From Magnetococcales bacterium (GTDB taxonomy: Bacteria > Pseudomonadota > Magnetococcia > Magnetococcales > Magnetaquicoccaceae), in the NCBI GenBank assembly GCA_015231915.1, contig JADGAR010000019.1, forward strand, positions 1 to 64,000: DNA of 64,000 nt. Reading direction: 5' to 3'. Both the position numbers and the translations under genes were made by a program. Under the pieces are notes generated by a model. That model was not told the origin of the DNA, did no database searches, and was given only the letters and a program-made list of their open reading frames with translations. Each line of letters opens with the position of its first letter. Within the stretch, counting starts at the first letter, position 1. Shown in pieces: positions 51,502-60,133 of this stretch.

Positions 51502-52806
51502 ATGACCAAATTGAAAAAAGCCGTGGCCCTGCTGGGCGTCTCTGCGGCCCTGCTCGTGAATGTCCCGGAAGCGGGCGCAACCAGCTACACCTATGCGGGC
51601 ACCGGGGAAACCCTCAGCTGGTCCACCTCGTCGACCAACTTCTCGGTGACCGGCAACATGGGGAGCAACTTCACCTACGCCTTCAACCCCTCCTATACCC
51701 AGCTCGCCTTCTCCGGAAGCGTCTACACCGGGAGCAGCGGAGGCGTCGTCACCATCCCCAGCGGGTGCTATATCGACCTGACCAACTATCAGTTGAGCAG
51801 CGCCTGTACCTCGGCATTGAGCGGGATCATGTCCGGCAGCAACACGGTCTCCTCTTCCAGCGTCGGCGGCGTTTCCGAGGAGGAGCGCAAGGCGCTCCAG
51901 GAATACAGCACCACCGCCGCCCCGGCCATGCGTGCCGAGACCAAGGCCACCGTCACCCAGATCTCCAATCGCGTCTCCACCATCATGCGTCCTGCGGCCT
52001 TCTCCAAGCAGAAGACCGCCCAACTGCAACTGCACAACGAGCAGATGGGCCTCTCCTCCGGCAGCGCGCCTGCCGCCAACCGGTTCGGGGTGTGGGGCAA
52101 CACCCGCTACATCAACAGCCAGAACACCTTCTCCGCCAGCAAATACGACGGCTCCAACATCAGCTGGCTGGTCGGCGCCGACTTCCGTCCCATCCAAAGC
52201 CTGCTGGTGGGCATGACCGCCTCCAAGGATCATGCCGAATTCGACCTGGCCAGCCAGTTGCGCGAATCCGATACCACCACCGTGACCCCGTATGTGGGTT
52301 ACATGTTCAGCAACAACTTCGGCATCGACGCCCTGTTCGGCTATGCCTGGCTGAACAACACCCAGACCGCCAAGACCGGATTCCCCCTCATCGGGACCTA
52401 CCCGGACGCCGAGCGTTGGTTCGGCTCGGTTTCCGCCAACGGCTTCCTGCCCCTGGGCAACGATTGGCTGGCCTCCGGCAAGTTGGCCTACATGTACTCC
52501 CGCGAAAATCCGGATACCGGCAACGCCATCAAACTGGGACAGGTCTCCGTCGGTGCCGAGTTGAGCTACCTGACCTCCTTCGCGGAACCCTATCTCGGGG
52601 TCACCTATGCCTACGATACCACCACCAGCGCCTCCTCGACGGTCGGCGTGACCAACACCTCGGACCGGGATGATTACCGCTGGGCCGCTGGCGTGCGCGC
52701 CAATTTCGACGCCTCCTTCAAGGGCGATATCGCTTTGGAGAAGACCGTGGGTCGGCAGAGATACGAAGAGACCTCCGTCACCGCCAACCTGCGCTACGAA
52801 TTCTGA
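51502..52806 (+). CDS. Outer-membrane beta-barrel protein with autotransporter-like C-terminus
   Basis: The protein is 434 residues from the ATG at 51502 (AAGGA at 51488-51492). A signal peptide (LKKAVALLGVSAALLVNVPEAGA) is followed by a short Ser/Thr/Gly-rich passenger (about 30-130), a helix (EEERKALQEYSTTAAP) and about 250 residues of amphipathic strands (for example SWLVGADFRPIQSLLVGM and TTTVTPYVGYMF) ending in YEF with the terminal Phe typical of barrels. It is the 12-strand autotransporter-type domain with a very short passenger. A strong promoter and a strong terminator make it a single-gene unit, probably highly expressed. Confidence 0.85.
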   Translation: MTKLKKAVALLGVSAALLVNVPEAGATSYTYAGTGETLSWSTSSTNFSVTGNMGSNFTYAFNPSYTQLAFSGSVYTGSSGGVVTIPSGCYIDLTNYQLSSACTSALSGIMSGSNTVSSSSVGGVSEEERKALQEYSTTAAPAMRAETKATVTQISNRVSTIMRPAAFSKQKTAQLQLHNEQMGLSSGSAPAANRFGVWGNTRYINSQNTFSASKYDGSNISWLVGADFRPIQSLLVGMTASKDHAEFDLASQLRESDTTTVTPYVGYMFSNNFGIDALFGYAWLNNTQTAKTGFPLIGTYPDAERWFGSVSANGFLPLGNDWLASGKLAYMYSRENPDTGNAIKLGQVSVGAELSYLTSFAEPYLGVTYAYDTTTSASSTVGVTNTSDRDDYRWAAGVRANFDASFKGDIALEKTVGRQRYEETSVTANLRYEF

Positions 52807-52834
52807 GCGCCCTCGGGGACGGTTCGTGAAGTCG

Positions 52835-52869
52835 AAGGGGTGGACAGCGATGTCCACCCCTTTTTTTTT
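52835..52869 (+). terminator. Rho-independent terminator after the barrel gene
   Basis: GGGGTGGACA (52837-52846) and TGTCCACCCC (52851-52860) form a perfect 10-base stem with a GCGA loop, followed by nine T residues (52861-52869). It ends transcription of the barrel gene 29 bases after the stop and separates it from the caspase gene. Confidence 0.93.
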
Positions 52870-52954
52870 ATGTGTCTCCCGGTACGTGGCAAGCTATACT
52901 GCCAGCCACCGATTACGGTTCGCGATCACGCCTTGCCGAAAGGAGACCTCCCGC

Positions 52955-55477
52955 ATGCCTTCCATTCTGTCGCGCCTCGCGTTGGCGCTCGCCTGTCTTT
53001 ACGCTGCGGATCTGGCTGCCGGGCCGATGCCGGGGAGCATGCGCAGTGTCGTTTCCGCCATCCAGACCAATGTCCGCATGGCCATGCGCCCCTCGTTCAC
53101 CATCCGCTCCCGCCACGCGGCGGCGGTCAACGCGGTGGTCTTCGCGCCGGGTGGGGGATGGTTCGCCGCCGCCTCCGAAAACGGCGGGGTGCAGATCTGG
53201 GAGACGGTCACCGGACAGAAGGTGATCGATCTGGCGGGCAGCGGCCCCATCGAGCAGTTGTTGCTGTTGTCGCCCCGTGGCGGGGATGCCCGCGCCTTTT
53301 CCCGCGCCGAGCCGCAGGCCGAGGCCCCCCCCGCCAAGGCCAAGAAGGCCCAGCCCGCCGCGAAGGCGAATGCCGCGCCTCCTCCTCCGGCCCCGAAAGC
53401 GAGCGAGGCGGACAAACGTCCCGCGCTGGCCACCGTGGATGGCAGCGGGGTCATCACGGTATGGAACACGGTGACCGGATCCCCCCGGCACCGCCTGAGC
53501 GGCCATGCCGGCCAGGTGGCGGGTCTGGCGCTCCTGTCGGGAGGCCAGATGCTCTCCGCAGGCCAGGACGGCCTGTGCATCCGCTGGAACCCGGACAACG
53601 GCAGCGAGACGGGTCGTTTCCAACTCCCCGGACGGGTGCGCCATCTGGCCACCTCCCCGCAGGGCGATCGGGCCGCAGTGGTGCTGGATGGACGGTTGAT
53701 GGTGGTGGATGCGACCACCGGCGGGACCCTGTTCACCCTGGCCGAGCGGGACGCGGTGGCCGTGGCCTGGAGTCCGGACGGCGCCATGGTGGCCGCTGCC
53801 CTGGAAGGCGGCAGGCTCGCCGCCTGGCAGGCGAGTGGCGGCCAGCCCCTCTGGGAGGTGCGCGGCGGTGACTCCGATCCCACTGCCATCACCTACAGCC
53901 CGGATGGCCGCAACCTGGCGGTGGCGGACAAGGAGCAGGTCATCCGCGTCTGGAGTCTGGCGGGCGCGGACGGGGCACGCGCCTTTGCCCGCACCCAGCC
54001 TGCCGCTCCTGCCGCTCCTGCCGCCCCCGTCGCGACGCCACCGGGTCCCCCCAAAGAGATGCGGGTGGCCAATGGCAAGATCAATGCCCTGGTCGCCGCC
54101 CCGGGCGGCAACAACGTGATCGCCTCGGCGGGCGACGACAAGATGGTCCATTTCTGGAGCGGAACCGCCGGCAACGAACTCATGCGGCTGGTGGCCCTGC
54201 GTTCCGGTTGGGCCGCCGTGGCCCCGGAAGGGTTCTTCGACGGCACCCTGGACGGCGAAACCGAGGACCGCATCGATGCGGTGAGCTGGGATGTGGAGAA
54301 TCGCAGTTTTTCGGTGGACGGTTTTCTGGAGAATTATTTCCGGCCCGGCCTGCTGGGGCGTGTGCTCTCCGGCGAGCGGATGAATCTGGCGGGCCGCCCC
54401 AATGTCCAGGAAGGATTCCCCCTGCCGCCCAAGATCTCCCTGGAGGTGGGGGATACCGACCCGGCCACCGGCATGGTCTCGGTGATGGCCACCGTCGAGG
54501 ATCAGGGCGGCGGCGTGGGAGAGGTGCGCCTGTTTCACAACGGCAAGGTGGTGGATGCCGCCCGCGCCGAGGAGTTGGGGGCCACCCGGGGCGGGGCGCG
54601 GCAAATCCGCTTCAAGGTCCCGGTGATGGACGGCGCCAATTCCATCCAGGGGGTGGCCCTGAGCAAGGACCGCATCGAAAGCGAACTGGCCAAGGTGCTC
54701 CATTCCCACTCGGGTGGCGGCAACGCTCCGGCCACCATGCACATCTTTGCGGTGGGGATCAACAAGTACAAGAATCCGGAGATGAATCTCAACTTCGGGG
54801 TGCCCGACGCCAAGGGGGTGCGCAATTTCTTCGCCGCCGCCAGGCCTGCCACCGTGGCCCGTTCCATGGTGGACGAGATCTACGACGAGCGGGCCACCAG
54901 GAACGAAATCCGTGACCGCCTGTCCGTGCTCAAGAACAGCGCACCCCAGGACACGGTGGTCGTCTATCTGGCTGGCCACGGCGAGTCGATCGAAGATGCC
55001 TGGTATTTCATTCCCAACGAGGTGGACATGGGCGATGTGGACCGTCTGCATCAGGTGGCCCTCTCCTCCGGTCAGTTGCGGCAGGCGATCTCGGAAATGG
55101 GCGCGCGCTATATCCTGTTGTTGCTGGACGCCTGCAAATCCGGGGCGGCGATCAACCAGTTCGCCAAACTGGACAACAACCGCACCCTGGCCGTGCTCTC
55201 CCGTTCCACCGGCATCCATGTGGCGGCAGCCACCACCGGCGAGCAGTACGCCAGCGAGTTGGGCCAGTTGGGCCACGGGCTGTTCACCTATGCCCTGCTG
55301 GAGGGGTTGAAGGGGAAGGCGGATACGGCCCCTGTCGATGAGCGGATTTCGGTCAAGGAACTGCTCGACTACCTGCGCGTCCAGGTCCCGGCGCTGACCC
55401 GGAAGTACCATACCGACATGCAGGATCCGGTGATCAGCATGCGGGGCGACGACTTCGTCGTGCTCAACAGGCGGTAA
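52955..55477 (+). CDS. Exported WD40-caspase-fold protease (Peptidase C14-like)
   Basis: The protein is 840 residues from the ATG at 52955, with AAAGGAG upstream. A signal peptide (RLALALACLYAADLAAG) precedes WD40-like repeats (about 50-410; for example AAAVNAVVFAPGGGWFAAAS and WSPDGAMVAAALEGG) broken by Ala/Pro-rich linkers, a beta-sandwich-like part (about 480-590) and a caspase domain (about 590-840). The catalytic pair is H675 in YLAGHGE and C727 in LLLDACKSG. The fold is that of orthocaspases/metacaspases. Export to the periplasm is unusual for this family. It is followed by the TPR-CHAT gene, 129 bases later. Confidence 0.92.
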   Translation: MPSILSRLALALACLYAADLAAGPMPGSMRSVVSAIQTNVRMAMRPSFTIRSRHAAAVNAVVFAPGGGWFAAASENGGVQIWETVTGQKVIDLAGSGPIEQLLLLSPRGGDARAFSRAEPQAEAPPAKAKKAQPAAKANAAPPPPAPKASEADKRPALATVDGSGVITVWNTVTGSPRHRLSGHAGQVAGLALLSGGQMLSAGQDGLCIRWNPDNGSETGRFQLPGRVRHLATSPQGDRAAVVLDGRLMVVDATTGGTLFTLAERDAVAVAWSPDGAMVAAALEGGRLAAWQASGGQPLWEVRGGDSDPTAITYSPDGRNLAVADKEQVIRVWSLAGADGARAFARTQPAAPAAPAAPVATPPGPPKEMRVANGKINALVAAPGGNNVIASAGDDKMVHFWSGTAGNELMRLVALRSGWAAVAPEGFFDGTLDGETEDRIDAVSWDVENRSFSVDGFLENYFRPGLLGRVLSGERMNLAGRPNVQEGFPLPPKISLEVGDTDPATGMVSVMATVEDQGGGVGEVRLFHNGKVVDAARAEELGATRGGARQIRFKVPVMDGANSIQGVALSKDRIESELAKVLHSHSGGGNAPATMHIFAVGINKYKNPEMNLNFGVPDAKGVRNFFAAARPATVARSMVDEIYDERATRNEIRDRLSVLKNSAPQDTVVVYLAGHGESIEDAWYFIPNEVDMGDVDRLHQVALSSGQLRQAISEMGARYILLLLDACKSGAAINQFAKLDNNRTLAVLSRSTGIHVAAATTGEQYASELGQLGHGLFTYALLEGLKGKADTAPVDERISVKELLDYLRVQVPALTRKYHTDMQDPVISMRGDDFVVLNRR

Positions 55478-55606
55478 GCCGCAGGGGAAAAAATGGGGAT
55501 GGGGCCATTCTTGAATTGAAATCACCCCCATAAAGGGATAAATTCATTGTCAAGAATGCCCCCCTCCCCAACATCGCCAGAGGCGTACCCCTTGGAGGTT
55601 AGATCC

Positions 55607-58600
55607 ATGTCAGTCGAACGGTTGCGGAGTGTCCGCCGGGGAACCGGTTTGCTGCGTTGCTTCCTGTATGGCATGGCCATTGTGCTGTGTCTGGGATGGC
55701 CAGCGCCACTTCGGGCCGCAGAAACCCCGGAGTCGCTCTTTGCCGCCACCCAGCGTGCGGCCACGAGCGGAGACGCGGAAGCCATGATGCTGTTGGGTCA
55801 TCTCTATGCCCGCGGGACCGGGGTGGCGAAGGATGCGGGCCAGGCCATCAAATGGTACAGCCTGGCCGCCGGGCGTGGTCATGCCGAGGCCGCTGCCGCG
55901 CGTGACCGCCTGTTGGCCGAAACCGGACGCGTCTCTCCCCTGCCGATCATCACCGCCTACGAGGAACCCCCTCCTGCCCCCGCGCCGTCGTCCAGGGCCG
56001 GAGCGCAATCGTCGCCTCCCTTCGAGATCGTGCCCTATTCCCCGGACGGACCCCCTCCACTTCCCGTGGCCGCTCCCGTTGCCGTGCCGTCATCCGATCC
56101 CCCCCGGCGGGTGGAGAGCGAGAGCGCCCCCGTCCGTCGCGCGGTGGCCAGGCCGCAACAACCAGTGTCGCCACGGGCAGCCCGGAACGCACCCGTCGCC
56201 AAATCGCCACGGGTGAGCAGGCCGCTCCCCGCCAAGCCCTCCCGGCAGGTGGTGGCCAAGGCGGAGCAGGCGTCACCAGCGCCAACCCGTGGTCGCCGGA
56301 GCGCGCAACCGGCCCCTGGAGCGGCGGAGCAGGCGACCGGCAAGGAGGCAGCCGCCGCCCCGGAAAAGCCCGAGATCGATCTTGCCCAGTTGTGGGCCAG
56401 GGAGGGTCAGGAAGGGGTCATGGCACCAAAGGCCGTGCCCCCCTTGCTGACGCCGCCCGCCCTGCCTGCGGTCGATGCCGCGGATGCGGCTGGCGCAAAG
56501 GAGGCGGAGGCCGCCGGCAAGGCCTTGCAGGGGAACCAGCCCAGAGAGTCCCTGGAGCGCTACCGCAAGGCGGTGCTGCTGGCGGTGGCGGCGGGCAAGA
56601 GCGACCTGGCGGGAGCGTATGCGCAAGAGATCACCAATATTCTCAATCTCCCCCCCGCCTGGGCGGAAGAGGCATTGAACCAGGCCAGCGCCGTGCCCCA
56701 GGAGAAGGCCGGGGCGGCAGTGATGTGGTCCAAGGCCAGGGAGGGCGCCCTGGAGGCTGCGGGCAAGGGGGATTTCGAGGGGGCGATCCGACTGGGAAAA
56801 CAGGCCCTGGATCTGGCGCGGGAGAATCTCGGGGCGCGGCATGCCGCCTCCTTCATGACCGCGCGGGAGTTGGGGAGGGTTTACGCCATGGCGGGCAAGC
56901 CGGCAGAGGCCGAGCCGCTGTTGCGGCAGGCCGCCGACGATGCCAGGGCGATCCTGGGCGGCAACCACCCCGAAACCGTCAACGCCGACAAGGCCCTGGC
57001 CGAGTTTCTGGAATCCCGGCTCAAGTTCGCCGATGCCCAAGAGATCCACAAGAAGTCGCGTCCGGCCATTGCCGGGAAACTGGGGGCCGATCATCCCCTG
57101 GCGCTGGACAACGAGATGGCGTTGGCCCGGGTGCAGGTCAACCTCTCCCAGGCCGACGAAGCGATCCGGCAGTTGACGGCGACTTGTCCCCGCGTGGCGG
57201 CCACCCATGGCCATCACCATCCGGAGACCGCCAGGTGTCTGGAGCAGTATGCCACCGCGCGGATGGCCCGGGAGGCGTTCCCCGAGGCCCTGGCGGCCTA
57301 CGAGCAGGAGGCGGCGATTCTGGCCGGGATGACCCCCGACGGGGATCCCGCGCGTTTTCCCGCCCGCATCGGCATGGCCGAGGCCAACCGGAGGATGGGG
57401 CAGGCGCAAAAGGCGCGCGAGATCCTCGATGCCCTGCTGGGCGAGGCGGCCAGGGGGCAGGCCGGCAAGGATCCTGCTTTGCTGGAGGCCAGGGCCGGTC
57501 TGGTGCGCGCGTTGACCGATCTGGGAGAGTTCCAGGCCGCCGAGACCACGGCGAACGCCTTGCTGAAAACCATGCAGGAAAGCCTGGGCGCGGAGCATCC
57601 GTCCACCGTGGCCCTGCGCGCGGACCTGGCCGGGATTCACCAGAAGCTCGGGCGCCTGGCCGAGGCGGAAAAGGAACTCAAGGAGATCCTGGAGCAGTAC
57701 CGCAAGGCGTTCGGCGAGGCCCATCCCACCGCCATCACCACCATGAACAACCTCGGCCAGGTCCTGGAGGAGGCGGGCCTGTACGACGAGGCCGAACCGC
57801 TGTTGCGTCAATCCCTGACCCTGGCCCAAAAGCATCTGGGCAGCGCACAGCCCTTGACCTTGACCACCATGAACAACCTCGCCCTGCTGCACGAGAGCCA
57901 GGGCAATTTCGACAAGGCGGAACCGCTCTATCACAACGCCATCGACCTTTCCCGCAAGCGGTTGGGGGAACGGCATCCCGACACCGTGGCGGTGATCAAC
58001 AATCTGGCCTATCTGCAACTGCTGCGTCAGGACTACGCCAAGGCCGAACCCCTGTTCAAGAAGATCGCGGAGATCTGGCGCAAGCATCTGGGTGACAAGC
58101 ATCAGCGCACCCTCAAGGCCATGAACAACCTGGCGCGGGTCACCCACCACCTGGGCAGGCACAAGGAGGCGGAGGCGCTTTTCGTCAAGACCCTGGATCT
58201 GCGGCGTCAAGCCCTGGGCGAGCGGCACATGGATGTCATGCGCTCCATGCACGACCTGGCCCTGCTCTATCGGGACATGGGCCGGATGAAGGAGTCCGAG
58301 GAACTGCTGCGCAAGACCCGCAGCCTGGACGAGGAGGTGCTTGGGCCGTTGCACCCCTATACCTTCGAAACCATGAACACCATGGCCTCGGTGCTGGAGA
58401 AGGGCAAGAATCCGGAGGCGCTTTCCGTGCGCAAGGAGATCTTCGCCCGCCGCACGGCCTTCTTCGACCGCATGCTCTGGTCCACCGGCGAGAACGCCCG
58501 CGAGGGGTACATCCGCCTGCATCAGCCGGAGTACGACGATCATCTGGCCCATCTGGCCCGGCTGGATGGGAGCACCGGCGGACGCGAGGTGCTGGAGGCG

Positions 58601-60133
58601 GCGTTGCAACGCAAGGGGATTCTGCTCAAGATCGCCTCGGAGATTCGTCAGGTCGTTCAGTTGGGCAAGGATCCAAAACTCACGGTCATAGGCGAGCGCC
58701 TGACCGCCACGCGCAAGCAGTTGGCGGCCCTGACCCTCTCCGGCCCGACCCAGGAGAGCGGGGAGAAGCACCTGGAGGTCATCCACGGCCTGGAACAGGA
58801 GGTGGACCGCTTGCAGCAGGAGCTGGGGCAGGCCAGCAAGCGTTTCCAGCGCACCTCAGGCAACGTCTCGGTGGCGGAACTGGAAAAACATCTCCCGGAG
58901 AAGGCTGCGTTGGTGGATTTCCTGGTTTTTCGTGACGGGCAGAAGACCAAATTGCTGGCCGGCATCCTGAAGAAGGAACAGGGCCAGCCGCACTTCGATC
59001 TCGTGGTCTACCCGGACATGGAGGCGATCCAGAAGGCGGTGACCGACTATCGCGGCATGATCCAGGACGAGGAGGCCGAAGAGGAGGCCATGAAGAAGAT
59101 GGGCCGTGCGGTCTACGACCTGGTCTGGGCGCCGGTCAAACAGGCCATCGGCGGGCGGGAACAGGTCTATGTGGTCCCGGACGGCCTGCTCAACATCCTG
59201 CCGTTTCCGGCCCTGGTGGATCCGGAGGATGTCTATCTGGCCCGTGGCACGGATCTGCACATGCTCACCTCGTCGCGGGATCTGCTGCCCTCCGGCCAGC
59301 CGGAGGCCACGGGGAATTATCTGATCATGGCCGGTCCGGATTACAACTCGGACAAGGTGAGCAGTGCCCAGACCCAGGCCCTCAAAGAGGCGGAAGGGCG
59401 TCGTTCCGCCGATTTCAAGCAGGGTCTGCGGGCCTTTTCCTCCGGCATGCGCGGGTTGCACTTCGATCCCCTGCCGGGGGCGGAGAAGGAGGGGAAACTC
59501 ATCGCCGGGCAGGCCAGCGACAAGAAGAAGCTCAATACCATTCTGATCCGGAACGAGGCTCAGGAGGCAGCGTTGCAATCCCTCGCCGCGCCGCCGGAGA
59601 TCGTGCATATCGCCACCCACGGCTTTTTCCTCAAGCCGGACGACAGCCTGAGGAAGCGGCTGTTGAAGCTGGCGCGCGGTGGGGATCTCAAGCTGCCGCC
59701 GCCGGGTGACAATCCCCTGCTGCGCTCGGGTCTGGCCTTTGCGGGGATCAACGCCAACGCCAAATTCCTGGGCGAACTGGATACCGGCAACGACGGGGTG
59801 CTCACCGCCCTGGAGGTGCTGGGTCTGGATTTGACCGGCACGCGTTTGGCGGTGCTTTCCGCCTGTGAGACCGGTCTGGGCGAGGTCCACGAGGGGGAGG
59901 GGGTGTACGGCCTGCGCCGTGCCTTCCAGGAGGCGGGCGCCCAGGCGGTCATCTCCTCCTTGTGGGAGGTGAGCGACGCGGGCACCCAGGCCCTGATGAC
60001 CAACCTCTATGCCCGGCTCGGCGACGGCATGACACCCCATCAGGCGCTGCGCGAGGCGCAACTCGACCTGTTGGAGTCCGAGGAGTGGAAACATCCCTAC
60101 ATCTGGTCGGCGTTCATGATGGTGGGGCAGTGA
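55607..60133 (+). CDS. Exported TPR-CHAT protease-like protein
   Basis: The protein is 1508 residues from the ATG at 55607 (GGAGG at 55593-55597). After a signal or anchor segment (CFLYGMAIVLCLGWPAPLRA) come Sel1-like repeats (about 40-105), a Pro/Ala-rich basic linker (about 115-270), 12 or so kinesin-light-chain-like TPRs (about 380-960; for example TTMNNLGQVLEEAGLYDEAE and NNLARVTHHLGRHKEAE), a helical linker and a CHAT domain (about 1100-1508). The catalytic pair is H1338 in IATHGFFL and C1420 in LSACETGLG. CHAT proteases are caspase relatives that cleave specific partners. It overlaps the TPR-SPOR gene by GTGA. Confidence 0.93.
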   Translation: MSVERLRSVRRGTGLLRCFLYGMAIVLCLGWPAPLRAAETPESLFAATQRAATSGDAEAMMLLGHLYARGTGVAKDAGQAIKWYSLAAGRGHAEAAAARDRLLAETGRVSPLPIITAYEEPPPAPAPSSRAGAQSSPPFEIVPYSPDGPPPLPVAAPVAVPSSDPPRRVESESAPVRRAVARPQQPVSPRAARNAPVAKSPRVSRPLPAKPSRQVVAKAEQASPAPTRGRRSAQPAPGAAEQATGKEAAAAPEKPEIDLAQLWAREGQEGVMAPKAVPPLLTPPALPAVDAADAAGAKEAEAAGKALQGNQPRESLERYRKAVLLAVAAGKSDLAGAYAQEITNILNLPPAWAEEALNQASAVPQEKAGAAVMWSKAREGALEAAGKGDFEGAIRLGKQALDLARENLGARHAASFMTARELGRVYAMAGKPAEAEPLLRQAADDARAILGGNHPETVNADKALAEFLESRLKFADAQEIHKKSRPAIAGKLGADHPLALDNEMALARVQVNLSQADEAIRQLTATCPRVAATHGHHHPETARCLEQYATARMAREAFPEALAAYEQEAAILAGMTPDGDPARFPARIGMAEANRRMGQAQKAREILDALLGEAARGQAGKDPALLEARAGLVRALTDLGEFQAAETTANALLKTMQESLGAEHPSTVALRADLAGIHQKLGRLAEAEKELKEILEQYRKAFGEAHPTAITTMNNLGQVLEEAGLYDEAEPLLRQSLTLAQKHLGSAQPLTLTTMNNLALLHESQGNFDKAEPLYHNAIDLSRKRLGERHPDTVAVINNLAYLQLLRQDYAKAEPLFKKIAEIWRKHLGDKHQRTLKAMNNLARVTHHLGRHKEAEALFVKTLDLRRQALGERHMDVMRSMHDLALLYRDMGRMKESEELLRKTRSLDEEVLGPLHPYTFETMNTMASVLEKGKNPEALSVRKEIFARRTAFFDRMLWSTGENAREGYIRLHQPEYDDHLAHLARLDGSTGGREVLEAALQRKGILLKIASEIRQVVQLGKDPKLTVIGERLTATRKQLAALTLSGPTQESGEKHLEVIHGLEQEVDRLQQELGQASKRFQRTSGNVSVAELEKHLPEKAALVDFLVFRDGQKTKLLAGILKKEQGQPHFDLVVYPDMEAIQKAVTDYRGMIQDEEAEEEAMKKMGRAVYDLVWAPVKQAIGGREQVYVVPDGLLNILPFPALVDPEDVYLARGTDLHMLTSSRDLLPSGQPEATGNYLIMAGPDYNSDKVSSAQTQALKEAEGRRSADFKQGLRAFSSGMRGLHFDPLPGAEKEGKLIAGQASDKKKLNTILIRNEAQEAALQSLAAPPEIVHIATHGFFLKPDDSLRKRLLKLARGGDLKLPPPGDNPLLRSGLAFAGINANAKFLGELDTGNDGVLTALEVLGLDLTGTRLAVLSACETGLGEVHEGEGVYGLRRAFQEAGAQAVISSLWEVSDAGTQALMTNLYARLGDGMTPHQALREAQLDLLESEEWKHPYIWSAFMMVGQ

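Noticed and set aside
56273-58786. 837-residue minus-strand frame opposite the TPR-CHAT gene
   Set aside because: Leu/Gln/Gly-rich repetition only mirrors the TPR repeats on the other strand.
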